Source of the DNA: an uncultured Desulfovibrio sp.
GTDB taxonomy: Bacteria > Desulfobacterota > Desulfovibrionia > Desulfovibrionales > Desulfovibrionaceae
Assembly (NCBI GenBank): GCA_900553145.1
Contig: USCL01000053.1
Coordinates: forward strand, 1 to 16,483
Reading direction: 5' to 3'
DNA length: 16,483 bases
Each line of letters starts with the position of its first letter. The stretch's first letter is position 1. Shown one piece after another: positions 1 through 6,623 of this stretch. Under the pieces are notes generated by a model. That model was not told where the DNA came from and did no database searches. It saw only the letters and a program-made list of their open reading frames with translations. The position numbers were made by a program, and so were the translations under genes.

Positions 1-1399
1 GATCCCCGATGAGGTGGCGCCCCGAACCGGTCACGCCCACGGCCTGTACGTCCGCAAGCTCCCCGTACCGTTCAAGGATATCCCGGAACCCCGTCCGCAC
101 CGCCTCGATGGGACGGCTGGCGGTCATGAGGTAGTACTTCGCCACGACCTCACGGTTTTCATCCATGAGCACGATGTTGGTGGAGATGGAGCCGATATCG
201 ATGCCGAGGAACACGCGGGTACGGCGCTCCAGCGGCAGACACAGGCTGCTCCGGATCGAGTCGCCGTCGTCCGCCGCGAGCGGGGAAGCCGCCGGAGCGC
301 GGGGTGCGGAGGACGGCGAGCCGCCCCCCGGGATGCGCGCCTCGGGACGCCCCGGCAGGCCGAGCGTTTCCGCTCCGTCCGGCAGGGAGGAGGCGGACGG
401 ACGGAGCGGCGGCATGAACCCTGCGGAAACTTTCGGCCCGGCATCCGACGATCCCCGGCATCCCGGAGGGGACACGCTGACCGGCCGTAACGGGACCAGC
501 GTTTTCGTGGGCGTCCGCTGCCGGAGCCCTTCCCGGAACGCGGCCAGCCCCTTGTAGGGTACGGCTTCCCCCTGCCCTCCAAGCAGGAACAACGCCGCGC
601 CGAACGCGCCGGAAAGCGCGAAATCCTCGGGCACGAACAACTCATCCGCCTCAAGGTGCAGGACGGAACGCAGGGCCTTGACCACGCCCGCGTTGGCGGC
701 AACCCCGCCGACCAGCGCCACGGGCAGTTCCAACGCCTTCACACCCACCACATTGGCCTTGAAACTGCGGGCCAGCGCGTGGCACAGCCCGGCCACGATG
801 TCCTCTACGGGGGTGCCCTTCTGCTGGAGGTGGATCATGTCCGACTTGGCAAAGACCGAGCAGCGCCCGGCAATACGGGCGGGAGCCCGCGATCGGAGCG
901 CGGCCTCCCCGAATTCGGTTTCGATGTCGAGGCCGAGGCGGGTAGCCTGTTGATCGAGGAAGCTGCCCGTGCCGGACGCACACATGGAGCTGACCGAAAA
1001 ATCCTTGAGCCGCAGGCCGTTCCCCTCCCCGGCGGGCTCAAGCTGGATGTACTTGCTGTCCTGCCCGCCGATGTCGATGACGGAACGCGCCTGCGGGTAG
1101 CGGAACGAAGCCGCCGCCACCTGCGCGATGACCTCGTTTACAGCGCACGCGCCGAGCAGACGGGCCACACGATCCGCGCCCGTGCCCGTGACCGCCGCGG
1201 CGATGCCGGCGTGCGTCCGCTCCAGCGCCTCAAGCTCGATGCACAACACCTTATCCGGCTGTCCATGATGACGGACATACCGGCTGTACAGGGGCGTGCC
1301 CAACCCGTCGAGCAGGACCACATCGACACTTATTGAACCAATGTCCAAGCCAAGAATGCGGGCATCCGCGGGAAAACCGGAAAAAGACGAAGCGCTCAT
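1..1399 (-). CDS. Tandem BadF/HgdC-type ATPase (acyl-CoA dehydratase activase-like, PlsA-like), 3' end outside window
   Basis: The first 466 codons of a larger protein; the frame is open from ATG 1399 to the edge. Domain 1 (about 15-280) has LGLDIGSISVD (ATP-binding phosphate loop), DIGGQDSK at 109-116, CASGTG with C140 and RCSVFAKS with C180 (the two [4Fe-4S] ligands at the dimer interface of HgdC-type activases), then GGVAANAGVVKAL. A Pro/Ser/Ala/Gly-rich linker of about 100 residues (about 285-388) leads to domain 2, starting FLGIDIGSISTNIVLMDEN at about 397, with VTGSGR near the edge. HgdC-type proteins use ATP to drive low-potential electron transfer into 2-hydroxyacyl-CoA dehydratases. 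Two activase domains in one chain is the layout of long fused activase/dehydratase proteins, including the clostridial plasmalogen synthase PlsA. The start overlaps the reductase stop (ATGA) with almost no Shine-Dalgarno, so translation is probably coupled. Iron-sulfur chemistry and oxygen sensitivity are expected. Confidence 0.88.
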   Translation of the reverse strand, partial: MSASSFSGFPADARILGLDIGSISVDVVLLDGLGTPLYSRYVRHHGQPDKVLCIELEALERTHAGIAAAVTGTGADRVARLLGACAVNEVIAQVAAASFRYPQARSVIDIGGQDSKYIQLEPAGEGNGLRLKDFSVSSMCASGTGSFLDQQATRLGLDIETEFGEAALRSRAPARIAGRCSVFAKSDMIHLQQKGTPVEDIVAGLCHALARSFKANVVGVKALELPVALVGGVAANAGVVKALRSVLHLEADELFVPEDFALSGAFGAALFLLGGQGEAVPYKGLAAFREGLRQRTPTKTLVPLRPVSVSPPGCRGSSDAGPKVSAGFMPPLRPSASSLPDGAETLGLPGRPEARIPGGGSPSSAPRAPAASPLAADDGDSIRSSLCLPLERRTRVFLGIDIGSISTNIVLMDENREVVAKYYLMTASRPIEAVRTGFRDILERYGELADVQAVGVTGSGRHLIGD

Positions 1400-2565
1400 G
1401 ACCATTCAAGCCCGCCAAGCGTTGAGGGATGCGGCAGGAAGCCGATGTCGACGCAATAGTCCAGATAGCGGCGCAAGAGGGCCGGATCGGGCGGCGGGCA
1501 GCTTATGCCCGATCCCTTGAGCCGCCGCAGCGTTTCGCTGGCATCAAAGATGGCGGGGGACTTCTCGTAGTCGCCCAGATAGACGATCACGCTTTGCAGG
1601 CCGCGCAGGAAAAGTTCGTCGTCCGAATCAAGCACTTCCTCAAGGTAACGCTCCGCGGGCACGGTGCGCACGGGGAATCCGTAGTCCCGGATGATGTCCC
1701 AGATCTGGGACTTAAGGATGGGCTGCGGGTTACATACATGGTATGTGCCCGGAGGTGTGTCCGGCTGGAACGCGATGTGGACGATGGCTGCCGCGGCGTA
1801 ATCCACCGGAGTCAGATCCATGTAGTCGTCGTCATACAGCGGCGGGGCCGTGCGCATGAATATGTGCCCCTGAAGGTGCAGATACTGGGCGTCGGACGTG
1901 ATGTGCTTCTTGAAGCGGCCCGTCTTCGAATCGCCCATGATAAAACCCGGACGAAAAATCCGCACAGCGTGCCCGGCAAGCATGGCGGGACGCAGGCGCT
2001 TTTCCGCCTCGTATTTGGTTTCGACATACACGTTGGGGCATTCCATGCTTTCGTGGAAGTCCGCTTCCGTGAACAGGTTCTTCGGGTTATCGCAGCGCCG
2101 ACCGCTCACCGCCAGCGTCGAGATATGGTTCAGCGTCTTGGGCATTCCGACCGAGCAAAAGGCGAGCAGGTTTTCCGTACCCTGTACGTTCACTTTCAGG
2201 AACTGTTCCAGCTTGCCGAAATGCCAGAGCATGGCGGCGGCGTGGAAGACAGCGCCCGTACGCTCCGCGAGTTTCGCATATCCCGCTTTGGAAAGCCCGA
2301 ACCGCTCTTTCGCCAGATCTCCTTCCACGATGGCGATGCGCTCAAGCGGCCACGCTTCCACGGCGTCCGCACCAAACAGGAAATGCAGGTTGTCCATGAG
2401 CCGGGCCCGCGCGCCGAACGTGCCGTCCGAACGGGTCAGGCAATAGATCGGCATTTCGGTACGCTCGACAAGTTCCTTGAGGAGATAGCCGCCGAGAAAA
2501 CCGGTCGCGCCGGTGAGCAGCACGCCGGGCCGTCCGGAAGCCGGGGCAGAGGCAAGATTCGTCAT
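1396..2565 (-). CDS. Stand-alone thioester-reductase-type extended SDR
   Basis: 389 residues starting MTNLASAP. It matches the reductase (R) domain that ends many NRPSs and carboxylic acid reductases: VLLTGATGFLGGYLLKEL (TGATGFLG at 18-25, NADP(H)-binding), EGDLAKERFGLS, VFHAAA, NVQGTENLL, HISTLAVSG with the catalytic Ser/Thr region, and YVETK with Tyr180/Lys184 as the YxxxK pair. Known members reduce carrier- or CoA-bound acyl thioesters to aldehydes or alcohols. Here the domain is free-standing, and the NRPS keeps its own thioesterase, so it may act on the acyl-carrier stage, on an acyl-CoA, or as an alternative release step. ATG 2565 is chosen because it has a ribosome site and lies 2 nt after the membrane protein stop. 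The stop overlaps the activase start (ATGA). Whether it is a true thioester reductase or a sugar/steroid-type SDR needs its C-terminal domain compared. Confidence 0.85.
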   Translation of the reverse strand: MTNLASAPASGRPGVLLTGATGFLGGYLLKELVERTEMPIYCLTRSDGTFGARARLMDNLHFLFGADAVEAWPLERIAIVEGDLAKERFGLSKAGYAKLAERTGAVFHAAAMLWHFGKLEQFLKVNVQGTENLLAFCSVGMPKTLNHISTLAVSGRRCDNPKNLFTEADFHESMECPNVYVETKYEAEKRLRPAMLAGHAVRIFRPGFIMGDSKTGRFKKHITSDAQYLHLQGHIFMRTAPPLYDDDYMDLTPVDYAAAAIVHIAFQPDTPPGTYHVCNPQPILKSQIWDIIRDYGFPVRTVPAERYLEEVLDSDDELFLRGLQSVIVYLGDYEKSPAIFDASETLRRLKGSGISCPPPDPALLRRYLDYCVDIGFLPHPSTLGGLEWS

Positions 2566-2567
2566 GT

Positions 2568-3002
2568 TCAACGCTCCTGAGAAAGGGAAAACGCCGTCCA
2601 GTACCGCCCATGCCGGAACGCGAGCAGCAGCATCAGCGCCCCGAGGATCAGCCCGGCGGACATGAAGAGGAAAATGAACCATTTTGCGGTGATGGGGGCT
2701 GGCTGTACGCCGAGCAGGTCAAGCAGCGCCTCCAGTGCGGCCTGACCGAAGGCGAGGGCCGTATAGCCGCCCACAGCCGCCGTCCAGAGCCGATTGCGCG
2801 AGGTGCGGCACAGAAAACCCACAAGCTGCGAGAACAACGCCAGCCCGTACAGGAAATCGACGATGTATACGGTGGGCCAGTTCCACGGGCGCGGGTCCGG
2901 GGCGATGGCGCCGAGCAAGATGAGCGGCAGCGACAGGGTGCACGCTGCCGCGATGGGGAACCCAAGCGCGACCACGAGACGAGCATACTGTTTTGTGTTC
3001 AC
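2568..3002 (-). CDS. Small four-helix membrane protein, unknown function
   Basis: 144 residues, not recognised as a named family. Four hydrophobic segments are visible at about 9-34, 44-65, 72-97 and 105-129, with short polar loops. Basic residues after the second segment (CRTSRNR, 65-71) and at the C-terminus (FRHGRYW) would face the cytoplasm, putting both termini inside. There is no signal peptide cleavage site. The GTG start overlaps the upstream TGA as GTGA and has a strong AAGGAGG site 6 nt away. Only 2 nt separate its stop from the reductase start, so it is made with the tailoring enzymes. It might anchor them, assist the RND exporter or bind the lipid product, but nothing in the sequence decides this. 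Confidence 0.8.
   Translation of the reverse strand: MNTKQYARLVVALGFPIAAACTLSLPLILLGAIAPDPRPWNWPTVYIVDFLYGLALFSQLVGFLCRTSRNRLWTAAVGGYTALAFGQAALEALLDLLGVQPAPITAKWFIFLFMSAGLILGALMLLLAFRHGRYWTAFSLSQER
2574..2578 (-). promoter_or_regulatory. Ribosome binding site that sets the reductase start at 2565
   Basis: AGGAG on the minus strand, 8 nt before ATG 2565, inside the last codons of the membrane protein gene. It supports ATG 2565 over the in-frame upstream start at 2682, which would run 115 nt into the preceding gene. Confidence 0.65.
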
Positions 3003-4102
3003 GGACGGCCTCCTTCTCTAGGAAGATCGTCCCCGGCGACGGCATACCCTTGTGCCAGAAAATGCCGCATGAAGGCTTGCGGATCCGGCATCTGCGCCGC
3101 CCGGAACACGCCCGGCTCCATACCCTCGGCCGCAAGGCGCGCGCCGATGGCGGCGCACAATCCGGTGGCCCGATAGGTATCCTCAAGGAACAACGTCCTG
3201 ACCATGCTCCGGGGTTGGCCCTGCAGCGTCCCGCGCATACGCAGGTGCAGCATGAACCCCGGCTTCCTGCCGCGCATGTCCAGTTCCGCCGCCCGCATGA
3301 TCAGCCGGGCCGACTGCTCCAGCCGCCGTTCCGTGCCGTACCATCCGGCCAGCCGCACCAGCACCGTGGCAAGAGTTACCCAGCGCCCCCAGTTGTTGCC
3401 GTACACGTGCGCCTCGCTGATGCCCGACTCCTCGACAAACCGCTGCAAGTCGTCGCGCATTAGCCGGAAGACCATATGCCTCCCCACGGGCGCGGGAAGA
3501 TCCATGCGTCTGCCCGAAGCGAGCAGCCCGGCTTGCCTGCGCACGCCCTGTTCGTAGTAGGCGGGCGCTTCGCCGTTGCCGATGTTGCCGACGCCCCACG
3601 CGATGTCCCACGCGGACGGGAACGTCCAGCGATCCCGCCCCACGCACGCATATTCAAAACCTTCTACCTGATCGAAGCACGTCCGGGCCACATACACGGG
3701 GAAGAGTTCTGACAGGCCCGGCAGGATGCCGAGCGTGAGCAGGAACGTCAGCCGCTTGGCGCGGATTTCCGGCCTCCGGGACGAGAGTATCGGAAACAGC
3801 GGCGTATACCCGCCCGGATCAACGTAATGGCAGCCGCCGGCCAGTGCAGCGGCGGCCACCCGCTCCCGGACGGCGGAAGCGGGCCCGGCGCAGTTGATGA
3901 CAAGGAAGCATTGTCCGCAAAAGCGGGCGAGCGAATCCGCGTCAAAGACATCTACGGACAGGAAAGAACCGGGAAGCGCTTCCTTCGGCGGCTTCCTCCC
4001 GCCAACAAGCAACCCGAACGCAGTATTTTCGTGCAGATAACGGAGGCATTCGCGACCCACTCGGCCAGTACCGCCGATCACCCCGATCATACGGCCGTTC
4101 AT
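2999..4102 (-). CDS. Saccharopine-dehydrogenase-fold NADP(H) oxidoreductase
   Basis: Soluble 367-residue oxidoreductase with an N-terminal Rossmann fold: GVIGGTGRVG at residues 7-16, then VINCAGPA and CHYVDPGGY, as in the saccharopine-dehydrogenase NADP-binding family. The family covers lysine-pathway enzymes but also lipid enzymes such as the trans-acting enoyl reductase of mycobacterial phthiocerol synthesis (Rv2953). Given a FAAL-NRPS and an MMPL-type exporter in the same operon, a reductive step on an acyl or imine intermediate fits better than lysine metabolism; this is inference. ATG overlaps the exporter stop (ATGA), with GGAGG at 4108-4112 as ribosome binding site, 5 nt upstream. The stop overlaps the next start (GTGA). 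Fold is confident, reaction is not. Confidence 0.8.
   Translation of the reverse strand: MNGRMIGVIGGTGRVGRECLRYLHENTAFGLLVGGRKPPKEALPGSFLSVDVFDADSLARFCGQCFLVINCAGPASAVRERVAAAALAGGCHYVDPGGYTPLFPILSSRRPEIRAKRLTFLLTLGILPGLSELFPVYVARTCFDQVEGFEYACVGRDRWTFPSAWDIAWGVGNIGNGEAPAYYEQGVRRQAGLLASGRRMDLPAPVGRHMVFRLMRDDLQRFVEESGISEAHVYGNNWGRWVTLATVLVRLAGWYGTERRLEQSARLIMRAAELDMRGRKPGFMLHLRMRGTLQGQPRSMVRTLFLEDTYRATGLCAAIGARLAAEGMEPGVFRAAQMPDPQAFMRHFLAQGYAVAGDDLPREGGRP
3009..3015 (-). promoter_or_regulatory. Ribosome binding site fixing the GTG start of the small membrane protein
   Basis: AAGGAGG on the minus strand, 6 nt before GTG 3002. It is a near-perfect Shine-Dalgarno and supports the GTG that overlaps the preceding stop codon. 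Confidence 0.8.
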
Positions 4103-6495
4103 ACGCCCCTCCGCGCCGTCCCTCCGGAAAAAGGAGGGTTAGAGGGGGCCTTGAGCGGACGGAATGTCAGCAGTATGGCGGGTACGAGGAAATAATCCGC
4201 AAACAGCGCCCAGCCAAAGGCGAAGCAGCCGAGCCCCCCGAACTTCACCACGCCCACCATGTCCGAGAACAGGAGCACGGAGAACCCGCACAGCATGGTC
4301 ATGGTCGTGAACAGCATGGGCCGCCCGGTGGACAGCAGCGTCTCTTCAAGCGCCTTCTCATAGGAGCCGGTGCGGGCGAAGGATTCGCGATAATGAAACA
4401 GGAAGTGTATCGTGTCGTCGACCACCACCCCGATGATGATCGCGCTGAAGCTCATGAGCGGCATGTCCATGTAAATTCCGGACACCCCCATCAGGCCGAG
4501 GGTGACGAATACCGGGAAGATGTTGGGCAACATACTGAGGAGGCCGAGCCGGACGGAACCGAGCGCGAAGCACATGATCACGCTCACGACCAGCAGGGCC
4601 GCCAGAAAGCTCTGGCGCTGGCCATCCGCGAGGAGGTCGTTCATGGACTTCGTCCAGTCGAGGTTCCCCGCCATGCTCACCTTGACCGTGTCCCCGAACA
4701 CGTCCCGCGAGAAGGCGGCGACGTCCTCGGACAGGCGGCGCACGTCCCCGGTGCCGAGGGTGCGGGTCTTGGCGGTCAGGCGGGCCACGCGGCTGTCGAA
4801 GCTCACCAGCTTGTCCAGCTCGCGCCCGTTGGACATTTCGTACAGCAGCAGATATTGGGCGATGGCTGCGTCATCCCCGGAGGGAAGCGCATAGGCCGCC
4901 TTGTCCCCGCCATGCATGGACTCGTTGATTTTCTTGATGATATCGAGGACGCTGACCGTCTTGGTAACCAGCGGCGATACATCAAGGTGCTGCTGGAGGC
5001 GCTCAAGCCCGCGCAGGAACGCTTGCGACTTCACCCCGTTCTCCCGCCCGGTGTCGAGCATGATCTCGACGGACATGGAACCGCCCATGCGTTCATCCAC
5101 GAAGTCGTAGGCCTGCCGCAGCGGAAGGGATTTCGAGAGCATCCGCGCCGTGCCCGTCTCCACCTCAACCAAGGTGTACCCGTATACGGACACCCCGAAC
5201 AGCACCACAAACAGCGTCAGCAATACCTTGGGATACCGGACATTGATCCGGTAGATCCTGCCGAGGAAACGGTCGAAGATATCCGGTTTTCCGATCCGGA
5301 TCGGCGTTACCGGGGAAGCAGTACGGGCGGGCGCACCGGGCATCCCCGGAGTGGGCGCGGACGGCGCCTTATCCCCCTCCGTGCTGTAAAGGAGCAACAC
5401 AGCGAGGATACTGAGGATGTAGGCCATGAGCGTGCCCACGGACGCGTAGACGCCCATTTCCCGGAACGGCTGGATATCCGCCGCGCAGAAACCGAGGAAG
5501 CCCGCCGCCGTGGTCAGGCTGGTGAGCAGGCACGGCATACCCGTCTCGGACATGGCCTGCCGCAGGGCCGCGACGACACCGAGCCCTTCCCGGCGGTGCT
5601 GATTGTAGGTGGCGATGATGTGCATGGAGTCGCCGATGCACACGCAGATCAACAGCGTCGGAATCAGGATGATGAACAAGTTCAGGGTAAAGCCGAGCAC
5701 CTGAATCATGCCGAGCGTCCAGATCACGCTCAGCACCACTACAGAAATGGGGCCGATCACGCCGCGCACGCCCTTGCCGAGCCAGAACAGCAGAACCATC
5801 TGGACGAGCAGGCACAGCCCGAAAAAGGTAGCGGATTCCTTGAAGGACAGCTCGTTGTAGTCGTTGTGCAGGATGGGCTGGCCCACGGCGTGGATCGAAA
5901 ACCCGGCATACTCCGGCTGCGCCAGCACCTCGCGCAACGCATGGGTCACTTCCGAGCGCGGCTCCACGCTGTCCTTGGGATACGTCCGCATTTCAAGGAG
6001 CATCCCCACGGTCTTCCCGTCCGAGGAAATGAGGTTATCCCGATAGTTCTTCTCGGCCAGCGCCCGCCGCCGGAGTTCCGGCATGGACGCGGCGTCGTAC
6101 GTTTCCGGATCGATGAAATCCGAAACGACGATCCCCTCGGCGTCGGCCTCGATGCGCTCGGCGTTCCCAAGCCAGGTCACGTCGCGCAGGTACGGGACCT
6201 TTTTACGGATATCGGACACGAGATCGGAAAGCAGGCGCAGCGATTCGGGAGAGAACAGCGTGTCCGCGTCAAACACCAAATATACGAAATCGTCGTTCCC
6301 GAAGAGCTTGTGAAACGTGTTGATGCGCTCCAGCGAGGGATCGCCCTCGGAAAACCATATCTCGTTGGAATTGTCGAATTGCAGATCCTGCACCTTCCAC
6401 AGGAAAAACGCCGTCAGCAGCACGATCAGGGCGGCAATCGCGCCCCGTCTGCGGAGGACCCAGTCGGTCAGGCGGCCAAAGAAAAAGGAGGACAT
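4099..6495 (-). CDS. RND/MMPL-family exporter
   Basis: Inner-membrane proton-driven transporter, probably of a lipid-like product. 798 residues from ATG 6495; GTG at 6501 would add two residues, and neither start has a well-spaced Shine-Dalgarno. The layout is two RND halves: TM1 at about 19-34, a periplasmic loop to about 220, TM2-6 to about 370, a Pro/Ala-rich cytoplasmic linker (about 376-398), then TM7 near 423, a second loop and TM8-12 (about 625-778). Proton-relay acids expected in TM4 and TM10 are visible as CIGDSMH (D289) and VVVDDTIHF (D693/D694). This is the HpnN/MmpL-like branch, not the AcrB type, and no periplasmic adaptor gene is seen here. The last 18 residues (NPPFSGGTARRGV) look appended by a short palindromic sequence. 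The stop overlaps the next gene by ATGA. Confidence 0.9.
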   Translation of the reverse strand: MSSFFFGRLTDWVLRRRGAIAALIVLLTAFFLWKVQDLQFDNSNEIWFSEGDPSLERINTFHKLFGNDDFVYLVFDADTLFSPESLRLLSDLVSDIRKKVPYLRDVTWLGNAERIEADAEGIVVSDFIDPETYDAASMPELRRRALAEKNYRDNLISSDGKTVGMLLEMRTYPKDSVEPRSEVTHALREVLAQPEYAGFSIHAVGQPILHNDYNELSFKESATFFGLCLLVQMVLLFWLGKGVRGVIGPISVVVLSVIWTLGMIQVLGFTLNLFIILIPTLLICVCIGDSMHIIATYNQHRREGLGVVAALRQAMSETGMPCLLTSLTTAAGFLGFCAADIQPFREMGVYASVGTLMAYILSILAVLLLYSTEGDKAPSAPTPGMPGAPARTASPVTPIRIGKPDIFDRFLGRIYRINVRYPKVLLTLFVVLFGVSVYGYTLVEVETGTARMLSKSLPLRQAYDFVDERMGGSMSVEIMLDTGRENGVKSQAFLRGLERLQQHLDVSPLVTKTVSVLDIIKKINESMHGGDKAAYALPSGDDAAIAQYLLLYEMSNGRELDKLVSFDSRVARLTAKTRTLGTGDVRRLSEDVAAFSRDVFGDTVKVSMAGNLDWTKSMNDLLADGQRQSFLAALLVVSVIMCFALGSVRLGLLSMLPNIFPVFVTLGLMGVSGIYMDMPLMSFSAIIIGVVVDDTIHFLFHYRESFARTGSYEKALEETLLSTGRPMLFTTMTMLCGFSVLLFSDMVGVVKFGGLGCFAFGWALFADYFLVPAILLTFRPLKAPSNPPFSGGTARRGV
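4120..4138 (-). repeat. Short palindrome inside the 3' end of the exporter gene
   Basis: CCCTCC (4120-4125) and GGAGGG (4133-4138) form a 6-bp stem around a 7-nt loop GGAAAAA (plus strand). It encodes part of the non-conserved NPPFSGGTARR tail of the exporter. Tails of this composition look like those produced by dispersed palindromic elements entering gene ends; that origin is inference from composition only. Confidence 0.35.
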
Positions 6496-6512
6496 ACTCA
6501 CCTGCGGATAGT

Positions 6513-6530
6513 CGGCGGGGCTTCCCGCCG
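6513..6530 (-). promoter_or_regulatory. Small hairpin just upstream of the exporter start
   Basis: A perfect 7-bp inverted repeat (CGGCGGG at 6513-6519, CCCGCCG at 6524-6530) with a 4-nt loop ends about 17 nt before the exporter ATG. It could occlude or present the weak ribosome binding site. It could also be chance in GC-rich DNA. Confidence 0.3.
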
Positions 6531-6551
6531 GATTGCGTCTGTGGAGAAGAG

Positions 6552-6579
6552 CCGGGGCCGATCAGCGGATCGGCCCCGG
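6552..6579 (-). terminator. Strong GC-rich hairpin between receptor and exporter (12-bp perfect stem)
   Basis: A perfect 12-bp inverted repeat (arms 6552-6563 and 6568-6579) closes a 4-nt loop. On the minus strand it is followed by a pyrimidine-rich CTCTTCTCC rather than a run of T. It is the strongest hairpin I saw in the window and lies at the only sizeable gap in the operon. It could partially terminate transcription or protect the upstream biosynthesis/receptor message, giving lower expression of the exporter and tailoring genes. Confidence 0.55.
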
Positions 6580-6588
6580 GCGGCAGCG

Positions 6589-6613
6589 CCGTTCCCGGAC
6601 AGGCCGGGAACGG
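6589..6613 (-). terminator. Hairpin directly after the receptor gene (10-bp perfect stem)
   Basis: A perfect 10-bp inverted repeat (arms 6589-6598 and 6604-6613, 5-nt loop) begins about 10 nt after the receptor stop codon. No U-tract follows on the minus strand, so it is not a textbook intrinsic terminator. It may be a 3' mRNA-stabilising or attenuating stem, working with the next hairpin. Confidence 0.5.
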
Positions 6614-6623
6614 TGGATACGGC

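Noticed and set aside
124..983. Minus-strand frames of 192 and 110 residues near the left end
   Set aside because: They lie in a different frame from the activase, which reads uninterrupted from 1399 to the window edge with conserved motifs; these are Arg/Ser/Pro-rich shadows.
1429..2580. A 383-residue plus-strand open frame opposite the SDR
   Set aside because: Shadow of the reductase, whose minus-strand TGATGFLG and YxxxK motifs are unmistakable.
2566..2682. Longer N-terminus of the SDR starting at 2682
   Set aside because: It would overlap the membrane protein by 115 nt and add 39 unrelated residues; ATG 2565 has its own ribosome binding site and fits the family start.
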